IMG/VR virus record: IMGVR_UViG_3300037193_001894
Coordinates: 1 to 64,000 of that record
Reading direction: 5' to 3' (one strand)
Source of the DNA: a virus
Length of the DNA stretch: 64,000 nucleotides
Shown here: in pieces, positions 25,754 through 32,077 of the stretch
Layout: each line of letters opens with the position of its first letter
Position numbering within the stretch: position 1 is the stretch's first letter
Notes under the pieces: model-generated
What the model was told of the DNA's origin: nothing
The model's input: the letters and a program-made list of their open reading frames with translations, nothing else
Databases searched by the model: none
Translations under genes and position numbers: made by a program

Positions 25754-25783
25754 ACAGTAGGACCCGGTAACGACGGAGGTCAA
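25754..25783 (-). promoter_or_regulatory. Candidate promoter for the replication operon
   Basis: On the minus strand TTGACC (25778-25783) and TACTGT (25754-25759) are separated by 18 bases. The -35 is a good match and the -10 only partial. The palindrome lies immediately downstream, at the expected start of transcription. Confidence 0.35.
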
Positions 25784-25922
25784 GCACTTCGTGGAGAACC
25801 GTGTTCGGCGTGTCGTGGTAACCGATTGAAACGGTACCGGCGAGGCTCTGCACGGTTCGGAAGTCCGTGCCCGAGAGAAGGTCTGCTGCCCCGAATCCAG
25901 AACGGAAGATAGCAGAAAAGAA

Positions 25923-25955
25923 GGACCCACCGAGCGCGACACGCCCGGTGGGTCC
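25923..25955 (-). terminator. Intrinsic terminator after the zinc-finger gene
   Basis: Arms GGACCCACCG (25923-25932) and CGGTGGGTCC (25946-25955) pair perfectly over a 13-base loop. On the minus strand a TTCTTTTC tract follows. It lies ten bases past the stop of the 79-residue gene and closes the early accessory operon. Confidence 0.85.
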
Positions 25956-25964
25956 TTGGCTAGA

Positions 25965-26204
25965 TCAAGAAGTTGGCTGAACGGCGGCTTTCTTCTGACC
26001 AGACGGCTGCTTGCGCCTCCGCCGAAGGGTCTTGACCTCAGTCCCCTCGGGCGGCAAGAACGGCGCGATGCACTTGGCGCAGAGATCTTTGTGCACCTCC
26101 CCCGAGAGCACACTCCCCTCGAATCTCTGCACCAGCCGCTGCCGCTGCGAAGCGTTGATCACCGCTCCGCAGCCATCACACTGGTAACCCCGGAACGCAC
26201 TCAT
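25965..26204 (-). CDS. Small zinc-finger protein with basic tail
   Basis: This 79-residue protein has two CxxC knuckles (CDGC near residue 9 and CAKC near 50) and a very basic C-terminus (KTLRRRRKQ). That suggests a nucleic-acid-binding zinc ribbon. The ATG at 26204 overlaps the exonuclease stop; an in-frame ATG at 26225 is possible. It is the last gene before a strong terminator. Confidence 0.65.
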   Translation of the reverse strand: MSAFRGYQCDGCGAVINASQRQRLVQRFEGSVLSGEVHKDLCAKCIAPFLPPEGTEVKTLRRRRKQPSGQKKAAVQPTS

Positions 26205-27088
26205 ACCGGCGTCCCCTCCTTCCACAAACCCCCCACATAGAGCCTCTGCCGAACCGACTCCAGTCGGTAGCGAGTCAGGAACGACAACAGGCCCTCGTAC
26301 ATCGCGCTGGATGGGTCGGTCGGCTCGAACATGGGGAGTTCCGGTAGCGCGAGACCTTCCGGGGGAGTCCTTAGATCGACCAGCCGCAACGCGACTTGCA
26401 CCTGCCCCCAGTGTTCTCTAACGGCAGGGTGCTCTACAGCATCCAGGCTCCACCCGGACTTCGCAAGATTTTTCAATGCTGTCTTCATCCCGAACCGGGG
26501 GACGCCCGGCACACCGTCGGAGATGTCACCGGCCAGGGCCATCGCCAGGGCCAGATGCTCGGGCTCGCAGCCGTGCTCCTCGCGCACCCGCTGCACGGTC
26601 CACCGGTCGGTGTCGGCCCCGCCCGAGGACAGCCGGACCTGCTCCACCTCGTCGCACAGCAACTGGAGGAAGTCCTTGTCGCTGGAGAGGATCACCGCCC
26701 TCTCGCCAGCGGGGCGGTGGTGGACGTACCAGGAGATCAGGTCGTCGGCCTCGAAGCCCGGCCGGTCGATCTGGTGGATCCCCGACAGCGCCAGGAACTC
26801 CCGGGCCAGCGCGAAGGTGCCGCGCTTGCGCTCGTCGAACTCGGGGTCGGGGGCCTGGAGCCGGTTGGCCTTGTACTCGGGGTAGAGGGCCACCCGGAAC
26901 GCCGAGCGGCCTCCGTCCCAGCAGACCACCAGCCGGTCCGGGTCCTCCTCGCGCACGTGCCGCGAGAGGGTGTTGATGAACACCATCAGCGGCCCGGTGT
27001 TCACGCCGTCGGCGGACAGAGAGGTGCGGGCCATAGCGTGTACGGCCCGCATGGCGAGGTTGTTCCCATCCACGACGAGAGTAGTCAC
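26201..27088 (-). CDS. 5'-3' exonuclease (PolI N-terminal/FEN type)
   Basis: The 295-residue protein begins with the FEN strand LVVDGNNLAMR. It then has LVVCWDGGRSAFR, the helical-arch segment YPEYKANR, FEADDLISWY, VILSSDKDFLQL and the helix-hairpin-helix GDISDGVPGVPRFGMKTA. These match PolI-type 5'-3' exonucleases, which remove RNA primers and flaps. No PolI polymerase is present, so it probably serves the DnaE replisome. It starts at a GTG four bases after the preceding gene. Confidence 0.85.
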   Translation of the reverse strand: MTTLVVDGNNLAMRAVHAMARTSLSADGVNTGPLMVFINTLSRHVREEDPDRLVVCWDGGRSAFRVALYPEYKANRLQAPDPEFDERKRGTFALAREFLALSGIHQIDRPGFEADDLISWYVHHRPAGERAVILSSDKDFLQLLCDEVEQVRLSSGGADTDRWTVQRVREEHGCEPEHLALAMALAGDISDGVPGVPRFGMKTALKNLAKSGWSLDAVEHPAVREHWGQVQVALRLVDLRTPPEGLALPELPMFEPTDPSSAMYEGLLSFLTRYRLESVRQRLYVGGLWKEGTPV

Positions 27089-27092
27089 GTCA

Positions 27093-27626
27093 TCACTCGC
27101 CCATCCCGTCCAGGCGCTGGGCGGTGACCCAGCCCATGATCCGGTCCACTGCGACCTCGGCCATGTCGGTGTGGTCGGCGGTCTCGAACCAGTGCGGGTG
27201 CTCGTCCTCGGCCTTCTCCAGCGCCTTGCTGACCTCAGCGACCAAGGTGTCCCGGTCGGCGTCGTGCATCCGCAGGATCGAGCGGGCGTAGACCAGGCCG
27301 TCCAACTGCTCCTCGTACCAGTCCCGGACGGTGTTGCGCCCGTTGAAGGGCCGGTGGCCCTGGCGGTAGCGCTGGATGCCGACCTGGCGGCGCTCCTCGA
27401 TGTCGCGGATCAGCAGGGTCTGGTCGTCCTCCAGGGACTCGTCTCCGTCCGGCAGCACCTGGTCGCCGGGACGGGTCCGCAACGCCTCACCCTCCTCCGA
27501 GTCAGTCCAGAGCCAGTCTCCACCGCTCTGCCGATAGACCCGGCCGCACTCGCGGCAGGTCAACTCGGGAGAGTCGGGGTTCAAGGGGAAGACCCCGGGG
27601 TGGGTGCAGGCTTCGGGGCGCTTCAT
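27093..27626 (-). CDS. Zinc-ribbon protein with MazG-like helical region
   Basis: The protein has 177 residues. An N-terminal ribbon is formed by CTHPG and CRECGRVY. The body reads LLIRDIEERRQVGIQRY, then WYEEQLDGLVYARSI, an EE-x2-D pattern in a helix as seen in MazG-like nucleotide pyrophosphohydrolases and common small actinophage proteins. Catalysis is not established. The ATG overlaps the stop of the 39-residue gene. Confidence 0.55.
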   Translation of the reverse strand: MKRPEACTHPGVFPLNPDSPELTCRECGRVYRQSGGDWLWTDSEEGEALRTRPGDQVLPDGDESLEDDQTLLIRDIEERRQVGIQRYRQGHRPFNGRNTVRDWYEEQLDGLVYARSILRMHDADRDTLVAEVSKALEKAEDEHPHWFETADHTDMAEVAVDRIMGWVTAQRLDGMGE

Positions 27627-27742
27627 CGGAACGTCACCTCGCCCTTCTGGGCCTCGACCTCGGTGCGCAGCGAGCGCCAGCCCAGCAGGTTGCCGATCCT
27701 GGGGAGGTGGCCGAGCGAGATGCTGCCCTTGCTGACCGGCAC
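27623..27742 (-). CDS. Very small protein (39 residues)
   Basis: A GTG at 27742 opens a 39-residue frame (VPVSKGSISLGHLPRIGNLL to EVTFR) whose stop overlaps the next gene's ATG as ATGA. Composition and codon use are gene-like, and it fills the only slot between neighbours. No family is known. The coding call rests on context. Confidence 0.5.
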   Translation of the reverse strand: MPVSKGSISLGHLPRIGNLLGWRSLRTEVEAQKGEVTFR

Positions 27743-27746
27743 CGGC

Positions 27747-27815
27747 TCATGCCTCGACCAACTCGGCCAGGTGGAGCCTGCGGAGGGTCTCGCGGCCGAG
27801 CGGCTGCTCGCTCAC
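27747..27815 (-). CDS. Possible micro-protein (22 residues)
   Basis: A GTG overlapping the upstream stop opens a 22-residue frame reading VSEQPLGRETLRRLHLAEL. It ends four bases before the next start. The overlap pattern is the same as in real neighbours, but the length makes it uncertain; it may serve only translational coupling. Confidence 0.35.
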   Translation of the reverse strand: MSEQPLGRETLRRLHLAELVEA

Positions 27816-28051
27816 AGGCCCTCCACCTTGATCCGCTGCACCATGCCGTCGGGCAGCCGTCGGCGAGCGGTTCCGTCGCTGCCCACGTCGGAGGCCGTGA
27901 CCAACTCGAAGTTGTGGATCGCGTCGGCCCGGTCCGGGTGGCTCTCGGTGTCCTTCGCCAGCGGCTCGCCGTTGTCGCCGTAGAACGTCCAGTACCACTG
28001 CCGGGGCGAGTTCGGGTCGCCCTCGTTGCTGTCTCGGAATCTGACTCTCAT
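27812..28051 (-). CDS. DUF1508/YegP-like small protein candidate
   Basis: This 79-residue protein starts MRVRFRDSNEGDP and contains a WYWTFYGDNGEPLAKDTES strand pair followed by ADAIHNFEL. This resembles a YegP-type repeat (W-W..NGE..A-S-...A). The ATG overlaps the stop of the frameshifted upstream gene as ATGA. Function unknown. Confidence 0.55.
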   Translation of the reverse strand: MRVRFRDSNEGDPNSPRQWYWTFYGDNGEPLAKDTESHPDRADAIHNFELVTASDVGSDGTARRRLPDGMVQRIKVEGL

Positions 28052-28360
28052 GACCCCTCCTCGGGATCCGGGGCGTCGGCGGTGACCTCGATCAGTTCCG
28101 CGTCCCCGGCGTTGATGTGGATGACCGCCTCCGGCTGGAGCGGCAGCAGAGCGTTGGCGTCGATCCGCAGGGTGAGCCTGGTGACCAGGGCTCCGGCCTT
28201 GGTCTTGCCGGTGGGCTTCTTCTGGGTGAGGTTGGTGACCTTGCCCCCCCCTCAGGATGGGCCGGTCCTTGCTGTCGATGTCGTAGCGGTACGAGGACCA
28301 GACCGGCTCGATCGTGGCGTAGAACACCGCATCGACGTACTCGGGCTGCTTGCTGGTCAT
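28048..28360 (-). pseudogene. Hypothetical gene with a frameshift at a run of eight G
   Basis: The ATG at 28360 opens a frame (MTSKQPEYVDAVFYATIEP) that loses sense after PILRGG at a run of eight G (about 28244-28251). One frame over, a sensible protein continues (GKVTNLTQKKPTGKTKAGAL to APDPEEGS) and stops at 28048 in an ATGA overlap with the next gene. Seven G would give one intact protein of about 103 residues. So this is either a homopolymer error, a real lesion, or slippage decoding. No domain is recognised. Confidence 0.7.
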
Positions 28361-28689
28361 CAGTCCTCCTCGCGAGGCTGGGCGTAGTGGTACCCGGTGA
28401 ACAGGCCGTCGGCCCAGACCATGGCTGTCTTCATCACCAGGTCGAGGTTGGCCTGCAACTGCTGCGGGTCCTTGATCTGGAGGTAGGACATCGCCCGGCT
28501 GAGGCCGACGTAGGCCGAGGACTTCGGATCAACCACGGACCCGATCAGCGACTGCCAGTCCCAGTCCTCCTCGGAGGCGGGCTCGTCGATCTTGGTCGAG
28601 ACGATCGCCATCAGCCGCTCGAAGTCCTCGTGGTCGGGGATGTCGAACGGCGGGTCGGGATGGGGCTCGGGACGGATCTGCTCCGTCAT
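28360..28689 (-). CDS. Hypothetical protein
   Basis: The 109-residue protein has an acidic, Pro-rich N-terminus and a helical C-terminal half (GLSRAMSYLQIKDPQQLQ, VMKTAMVWADGLF). The ATG overlaps the DnaJ-type gene stop, and its own stop overlaps the next start. No motif is recognised. Confidence 0.65.
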   Translation of the reverse strand: MTEQIRPEPHPDPPFDIPDHEDFERLMAIVSTKIDEPASEEDWDWQSLIGSVVDPKSSAYVGLSRAMSYLQIKDPQQLQANLDLVMKTAMVWADGLFTGYHYAQPREED

Positions 28690-29354
28690 CAGATCACCCC
28701 GTAGAGCCGGGCGTTGACCTTGGCCATCAGGATGGTGTGGGCGAGCCGGGTGCCGTCGATGATGCCCTGCTGGGCCAGCGCGTGGGCCATCCGCTCGATG
28801 TCGGCCAGCGTGTAGTACCGGGCGGTGTGGGCGTCGGGGTCGATCACCTTCCCGACCCCATCGCAGGCCGAGCACTGCCGGGTCTTGAGTTGTCCCGTCC
28901 CCTTGCACTTCGAGCACTTGACCCCGGACGGCAGGCGCTTGAACTCCAGGGGCTTGCCGTCGAGGAGGAAGTACCCGTGCGGGTACTGCTGGGGGATGGT
29001 CGTGCGGCCCCGGCCCTTGCAGTTCGAGCAGGTGCCGGGCCGCTTCTTCTCCTCGATCTGGACCTTGCCGGTGCCCTTGCAGTGCGGGCAGCGAACGTCG
29101 CGCTCCTTGTCCGGCCGGGACCTCCAGCGGAGCCAGTCGGCCCCCTTGCCGAAGAAGCACTTGGCGACCTCCTGCACCGAGAAGTGCGGGATCTCCAGGC
29201 CGGTCTTGGGGTCCTTGTCGAACATCGAGTCGTCGAGCCAGAACCGTCGGCCGCTGGGGTGGATCAGGTCCATGCTCGACAAGATCAACGGCTCGGACCC
29301 GTACCCCACCACCTCGATCGTCGGCTTCTGCTGGGTCTCGGTCTCTGGGCTCAT
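28689..29354 (-). CDS. DnaJ-type cysteine-rich zinc-finger protein
   Basis: This protein of about 221 residues has four CxxCxGxG repeats, the signature of the DnaJ zinc-binding domain: CPHCKGTG, CSNCKGRG, CSKCKGTG and CSACDGVG. There is no J domain. The N-terminal part (HPSGRRFWLDDSMFD to VAKCFFGKGADWLRWRS) may be a separate helix-turn-helix-like module. The C-terminus is helical. Three ATGs occur in a row (29354-29360); the third is best spaced from GAAGG. A hairpin lies upstream. It could act in protein folding or nucleic-acid binding; the latter fits the N-terminal module. Confidence 0.7.
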   Translation of the reverse strand: MSPETETQQKPTIEVVGYGSEPLILSSMDLIHPSGRRFWLDDSMFDKDPKTGLEIPHFSVQEVAKCFFGKGADWLRWRSRPDKERDVRCPHCKGTGKVQIEEKKRPGTCSNCKGRGRTTIPQQYPHGYFLLDGKPLEFKRLPSGVKCSKCKGTGQLKTRQCSACDGVGKVIDPDAHTARYYTLADIERMAHALAQQGIIDGTRLAHTILMAKVNARLYGVI

Positions 29355-29379
29355 CATCATCCTTCTCGGGTGCTGGGGA

Positions 29380-29435
29380 AGCCGGTCACCCCGGGGCGGT
29401 CTCGGGAGTGCACCCGCCCCGGGGGAGTACCGGCT
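29380..29435 (-). terminator. Long hairpin after the 255-residue gene
   Basis: Outer arms AGCCGGT (29380-29386) and ACCGGCT (29429-29435) and inner arms CCCCGGGGCGG and CCGCCCCGGGG pair. It begins at the stop codon of the upstream gene. No clear U-tract follows, so it may attenuate rather than stop transcription. Confidence 0.5.
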
Positions 29436-30201
29436 ACTTCTTGGAGTTGCGCGTGTAGAGGCCGACCGAGGGCTTGCCGACCCTGGTCATGCGCTTGATC
29501 GCCCGGAGGATGCCGTCGCGGACCTCGGGCTTGTTGGCAGCGTTGGACAGCGCCTTGGCCTCGTCGAACACCCGGACCTCACGGGTCATCGCGAGGTACT
29601 CCTCGCGGGTGATCGCGCCCTCGTCCAGCAGGTCGAGGAGGGCCTCGGGGGAGGCGTCCACGGAGATGGTGCCGTTGCGGTACTCGCGGCTCCACTCCTT
29701 GTTGGTGCCCGGGACCGGGCAGCGCTCGGGGTTGCCCTTCGAGCAGAGGATGTAGTGCCCCTCCGAGGTCCGGTCGGTGGCCTCCACGACGACGTGGCCA
29801 CCACGGACGACGGCCTTGGGGACCGCCACGCCACGCTCCTCGGCGTCCACGTCCATGTGGGTGCGGATGATGGTCTTGAGCGACTCGTCGCGCTGGCTGA
29901 TCATGTCGGCGATCACCCCGAGCACCTGGCGCTCCTCGAAGACGGCGGTCTTCTCCTCGTCGGTCAGCGTGCGCCGGGTGTCGGGCTGGACGGAGGCGAA
30001 CACGTCCTTGAGCCGGACCAGGGCGTCCTTGACCTCCTCGGTCAACTCGACCGGCTTGGGCACCGAGGGGAACGGCACCTCGGTGGTGCGCGCCACGTCG
30101 GCGTGGTACGGCTCGACCAGCGCGGTGGTCAGGTCCTTGAGGCTGCCGTGCTCCTTGAGCACGATCCTGCCCCGCTCGATGTACGGCTCGATCTCGGTCA
30201 T
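29434..30201 (-). CDS. Hypothetical early protein
   Basis: The 255-residue soluble protein is helical in its first half (LTEEVKDALVRLKDVFA, VLGVIADMISQRDESL) and mixed in the second (GHYILCSKGNPERCPVPG contains two Cys). The C-terminus is basic. It begins a transcription unit: AAGGAG precedes the ATG, and a 142-base gap with a terminator lies upstream. No family recognised. Confidence 0.7.
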   Translation of the reverse strand: MTEIEPYIERGRIVLKEHGSLKDLTTALVEPYHADVARTTEVPFPSVPKPVELTEEVKDALVRLKDVFASVQPDTRRTLTDEEKTAVFEERQVLGVIADMISQRDESLKTIIRTHMDVDAEERGVAVPKAVVRGGHVVVEATDRTSEGHYILCSKGNPERCPVPGTNKEWSREYRNGTISVDASPEALLDLLDEGAITREEYLAMTREVRVFDEAKALSNAANKPEVRDGILRAIKRMTRVGKPSVGLYTRNSKK

Positions 30202-30285
30202 GGTGGCGCTCCTTGCCTGGTTCTCTCTGACTCCGCCAGACTACCAAGCATTCCCGGGGTTACACAAGAATCCTTGGGGACAAAG

Positions 30286-30323
30286 AGAGGAGCCCCGGCT
30301 GCCGTCCTAACCGGGGCTCCTCT
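30286..30323 (-). terminator. Strong intrinsic terminator after the lysis genes
   Basis: Perfect 13-base arms AGAGGAGCCCCGG (30286-30298) and CCGGGGCTCCTCT (30311-30323) flank a 12-base loop; CTTTGTC follows on the minus strand. It lies 20 bases past the holin stop and separates lysis from the next unit. Confidence 0.85.
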
Positions 30324-30343
30324 GGTTCTGGCGAACCGGACGC

Positions 30344-30886
30344 TCAGCGCCTGATCCTGCGCAGGCGGTAGGCGAGCCCCACAGACACGCCCCCTGCCAC
30401 CGTCAACGGTCCCCAGACGCTCGGCCCGGAGAACACCAGGACCGTAGCGAGCGTGACCACCAGCATGACCTCACCGAGCCCCATGATGCCGCCCTCGCCG
30501 CGCACCGGGCCACCCCCGGCCCCTCCGGGTGCCGTCACCGGGTCGTAGCGAGGTGTGGTGCGGATCGAGCCGACCAGGGTGGTGAGCGTGCCGAGGAAGG
30601 TCACGACGACGGTCACCTGGTCGGGGGTCCAGTGCAGTACTCCGAGGCTGACGCAGAAGACCACCCCGGACCGGCCCAGGTCGGTGAGGACCATCACCGG
30701 GAAGGGCTTTGTCAGGAAGCCCTTGGCCACCGCGAGGATCGCGATGAACAGGGCTACCAGGTTGGTCTGCTGGTCGCCGGAGAGGCTGAACAGCCCGAGA
30801 GCGATCGCCACGACGACGAAACTCTCGAACGCATCCAGGAGCAGCGCGGGCTCCCGGACCAGTGCCTTGAAACGGTCCACCGTCAC
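30344..30886 (-). CDS. Holin-type membrane protein
   Basis: The 180-residue protein has four or five predicted membrane helices: SFVVVAIALGLFSL, NLVALFIAILAVA, VVFCVSLGVLHW, VTVVVTFLGTLTTLV and a C-terminal MLVVTLATVLVFSG to VAGGVSVGLAYRL. The tail is basic (RLRRIRR), placing the C-terminus inside. It lies directly after the endolysin gene with a GTGA overlap and AGGAGG at the right distance, so a holin role is likely. The last helix pair follows an internal GGIMGLGEVM and could be a second start. No experimental evidence. Confidence 0.72.
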   Translation of the reverse strand: MTVDRFKALVREPALLLDAFESFVVVAIALGLFSLSGDQQTNLVALFIAILAVAKGFLTKPFPVMVLTDLGRSGVVFCVSLGVLHWTPDQVTVVVTFLGTLTTLVGSIRTTPRYDPVTAPGGAGGGPVRGEGGIMGLGEVMLVVTLATVLVFSGPSVWGPLTVAGGVSVGLAYRLRRIRR

Positions 30887-31839
30887 TGTCCTCCTGATTC
30901 GATCTGGTCGTCGTTCACCACGACGGTGAACGACACGTCCATGGCCTCCAGCAGGCCCTTGATCTCCTGCGGGGTGGCCCCCTGGTCGATCTTGTCGATG
31001 GCGTCGCGGAGTAGGCCCTTGATGGCCCGGTCGCGGCGGTAGGAGCCCTCCATGAAGGCGTCCAGCCGCCGCAGCACCTGCGCGACCGAGACCGACTTGT
31101 CGGGGTGGGGGTAGATGTCGTCGCTGAGTTGCATCTCGTCCTCCTGCGGGGGCTGTTCGTCCTGGATGCCGAAGCGGCGGACCTCGGCCCGCCCGGATGA
31201 TGTGGTGTAGCCGAGCCGGTCGATCTTGCGGGTGGGAGCCCAGGTCTTGTGCTCCATGTGGTAGCCCGAGAGGTCCGCGCTCCGGGCTGGCCGCTTGCCC
31301 TCGCCGTTGATGCGCCAGATCGCGTGGGTCAGCCCGGCGTTGGCCCGGCCCATGAACTCGCGGAAGGTCATGCTCTTGCCGGTGCGCCGGTTGGTGTACG
31401 TGCGGTCCCAGACCGCCTCGGACAGCCCGCCCTCGTACTCGGTGCCCCAGGCGTAGGGCCGGGCGTTGTCCTTGGGGATCGTGTAGGAGCCCATCGGCCC
31501 CCGGACCGTCAGCGGGCCTCCGTAGCCGGGGTGGTTGGCCAGCCCCAGGCACTTGATCCGGTAGACGAGATCGACGCCTGCGGTGCCGTTGCACAGGGGA
31601 CCGCCCAGGGCCGAGGTGCCGACCGTGACCAGGTGCAGGCCGGGCGTCGGGTTGCTCGGCGTCGGGTTGGAGACGATGTGGTGCGAGGTGACCGCGAAGG
31701 GGCGCAGCGCGTTCCACCGGTCGCCGGAGACGGGACGGCCCTCGACCACCTCGATGGAGACCTCCGGCACGCCGAAGTCGAGCAGCACGTCCTTGACGAT
31801 CCTGGCCCGCTCGATCGCCCGATCGCGTCCGGCGCTCAT
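30883..31839 (-). CDS. Endolysin, amidase type
   Basis: The 318-residue protein has an Amidase_2-like zinc-hydrolase domain: SHHIVSNP (H53/H54), GLHLVTVG, GLANHPGYGG, THAIWRING and SGYHMEHKTW (H194/H197). It would cleave the N-acetylmuramoyl-L-alanine bond at lysis. The C-terminal ~90 residues hold a helical domain (VLRRLDAFMEGSYRRDRA) that may bind the wall or oligomerise. There is no signal peptide, so release depends on the adjacent holin. The ATG overlaps the 52-residue gene. Confidence 0.8.
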   Translation of the reverse strand: MSAGRDRAIERARIVKDVLLDFGVPEVSIEVVEGRPVSGDRWNALRPFAVTSHHIVSNPTPSNPTPGLHLVTVGTSALGGPLCNGTAGVDLVYRIKCLGLANHPGYGGPLTVRGPMGSYTIPKDNARPYAWGTEYEGGLSEAVWDRTYTNRRTGKSMTFREFMGRANAGLTHAIWRINGEGKRPARSADLSGYHMEHKTWAPTRKIDRLGYTTSSGRAEVRRFGIQDEQPPQEDEMQLSDDIYPHPDKSVSVAQVLRRLDAFMEGSYRRDRAIKGLLRDAIDKIDQGATPQEIKGLLEAMDVSFTVVVNDDQIESGGQ

Positions 31840-31994
31840 CGGTCGATCCCGTTCGACTCGTCGTCGAGGTCGTCGATCGCCTCGTACAGGACCTGGCCGA
31901 GCACGGCCTGCTCGGGACCCACCTCGTTCGGGTGGTCCAGGCCCGCCTCGGGGTCGGTGTCGATCGCGGGCAGGTCTACTGGCTGCTCTGACAT
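31836..31994 (-). CDS. Small acidic protein at the head of the lysis operon
   Basis: A 52-residue acidic frame (MSEQPVDLPAIDTDPEAG to DDESNGIDR) has GAGGGG well placed before its ATG and ends in an ATGA overlap with the endolysin. It is the first gene after a hairpin. No membrane segment, so it is not an antiholin of the usual kind. Function unknown. Confidence 0.6.
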   Translation of the reverse strand: MSEQPVDLPAIDTDPEAGLDHPNEVGPEQAVLGQVLYEAIDDLDDESNGIDR

Positions 31995-32013
31995 ATCCCA
32001 CCCCTCTGAATGA

Positions 32014-32056
32014 CGAAGCGCCCCTGCACCCCTTCAAGGGGCTCAGGGACGCTTCG
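32014..32056 (-). terminator. Double-stem hairpin after the DinG-like helicase
   Basis: Outer arms CGAAGCG-C-CCCTG and CAGGG-A-CGCTTCG (32014-32026 and 32044-32056) enclose a second stem CCCCTT/AAGGGG. It lies 22 bases past the helicase stop. The minus-strand tail is CATTC, only weakly T-rich. Confidence 0.6.
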
Positions 32057-32077
32057 ACAGCAGACCGGTTGAAATGG

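Larger units (their letters stand above)
25543..25964. other. 422-base noncoding island
   Basis: No convincing gene lies here on either strand. It holds a terminator hairpin at each side (25632-25671 and 25923-25955), a perfect palindrome (25724-25745), a candidate minus-strand promoter (25754-25783) and a GCACGG/CCGTGC hairpin near 25850-25870. GC is lower than in the flanking genes. The layout suits the control region of the replication operon, or a small RNA of about 100 bases ending at the 25632-25671 hairpin. I found no tRNA fold. Confidence 0.5.

Noticed and set aside
25681-25920. Possible tRNA or tmRNA in the noncoding island
   Set aside because: The stem-loops present do not assemble into acceptor, D, anticodon and T arms on either strand by eye.
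30344-30490. Second holin gene starting at the internal ATG of the holin frame
   Set aside because: No stop separates it from the upstream helices and no good ribosome-binding site was seen; one multi-pass protein is simpler.
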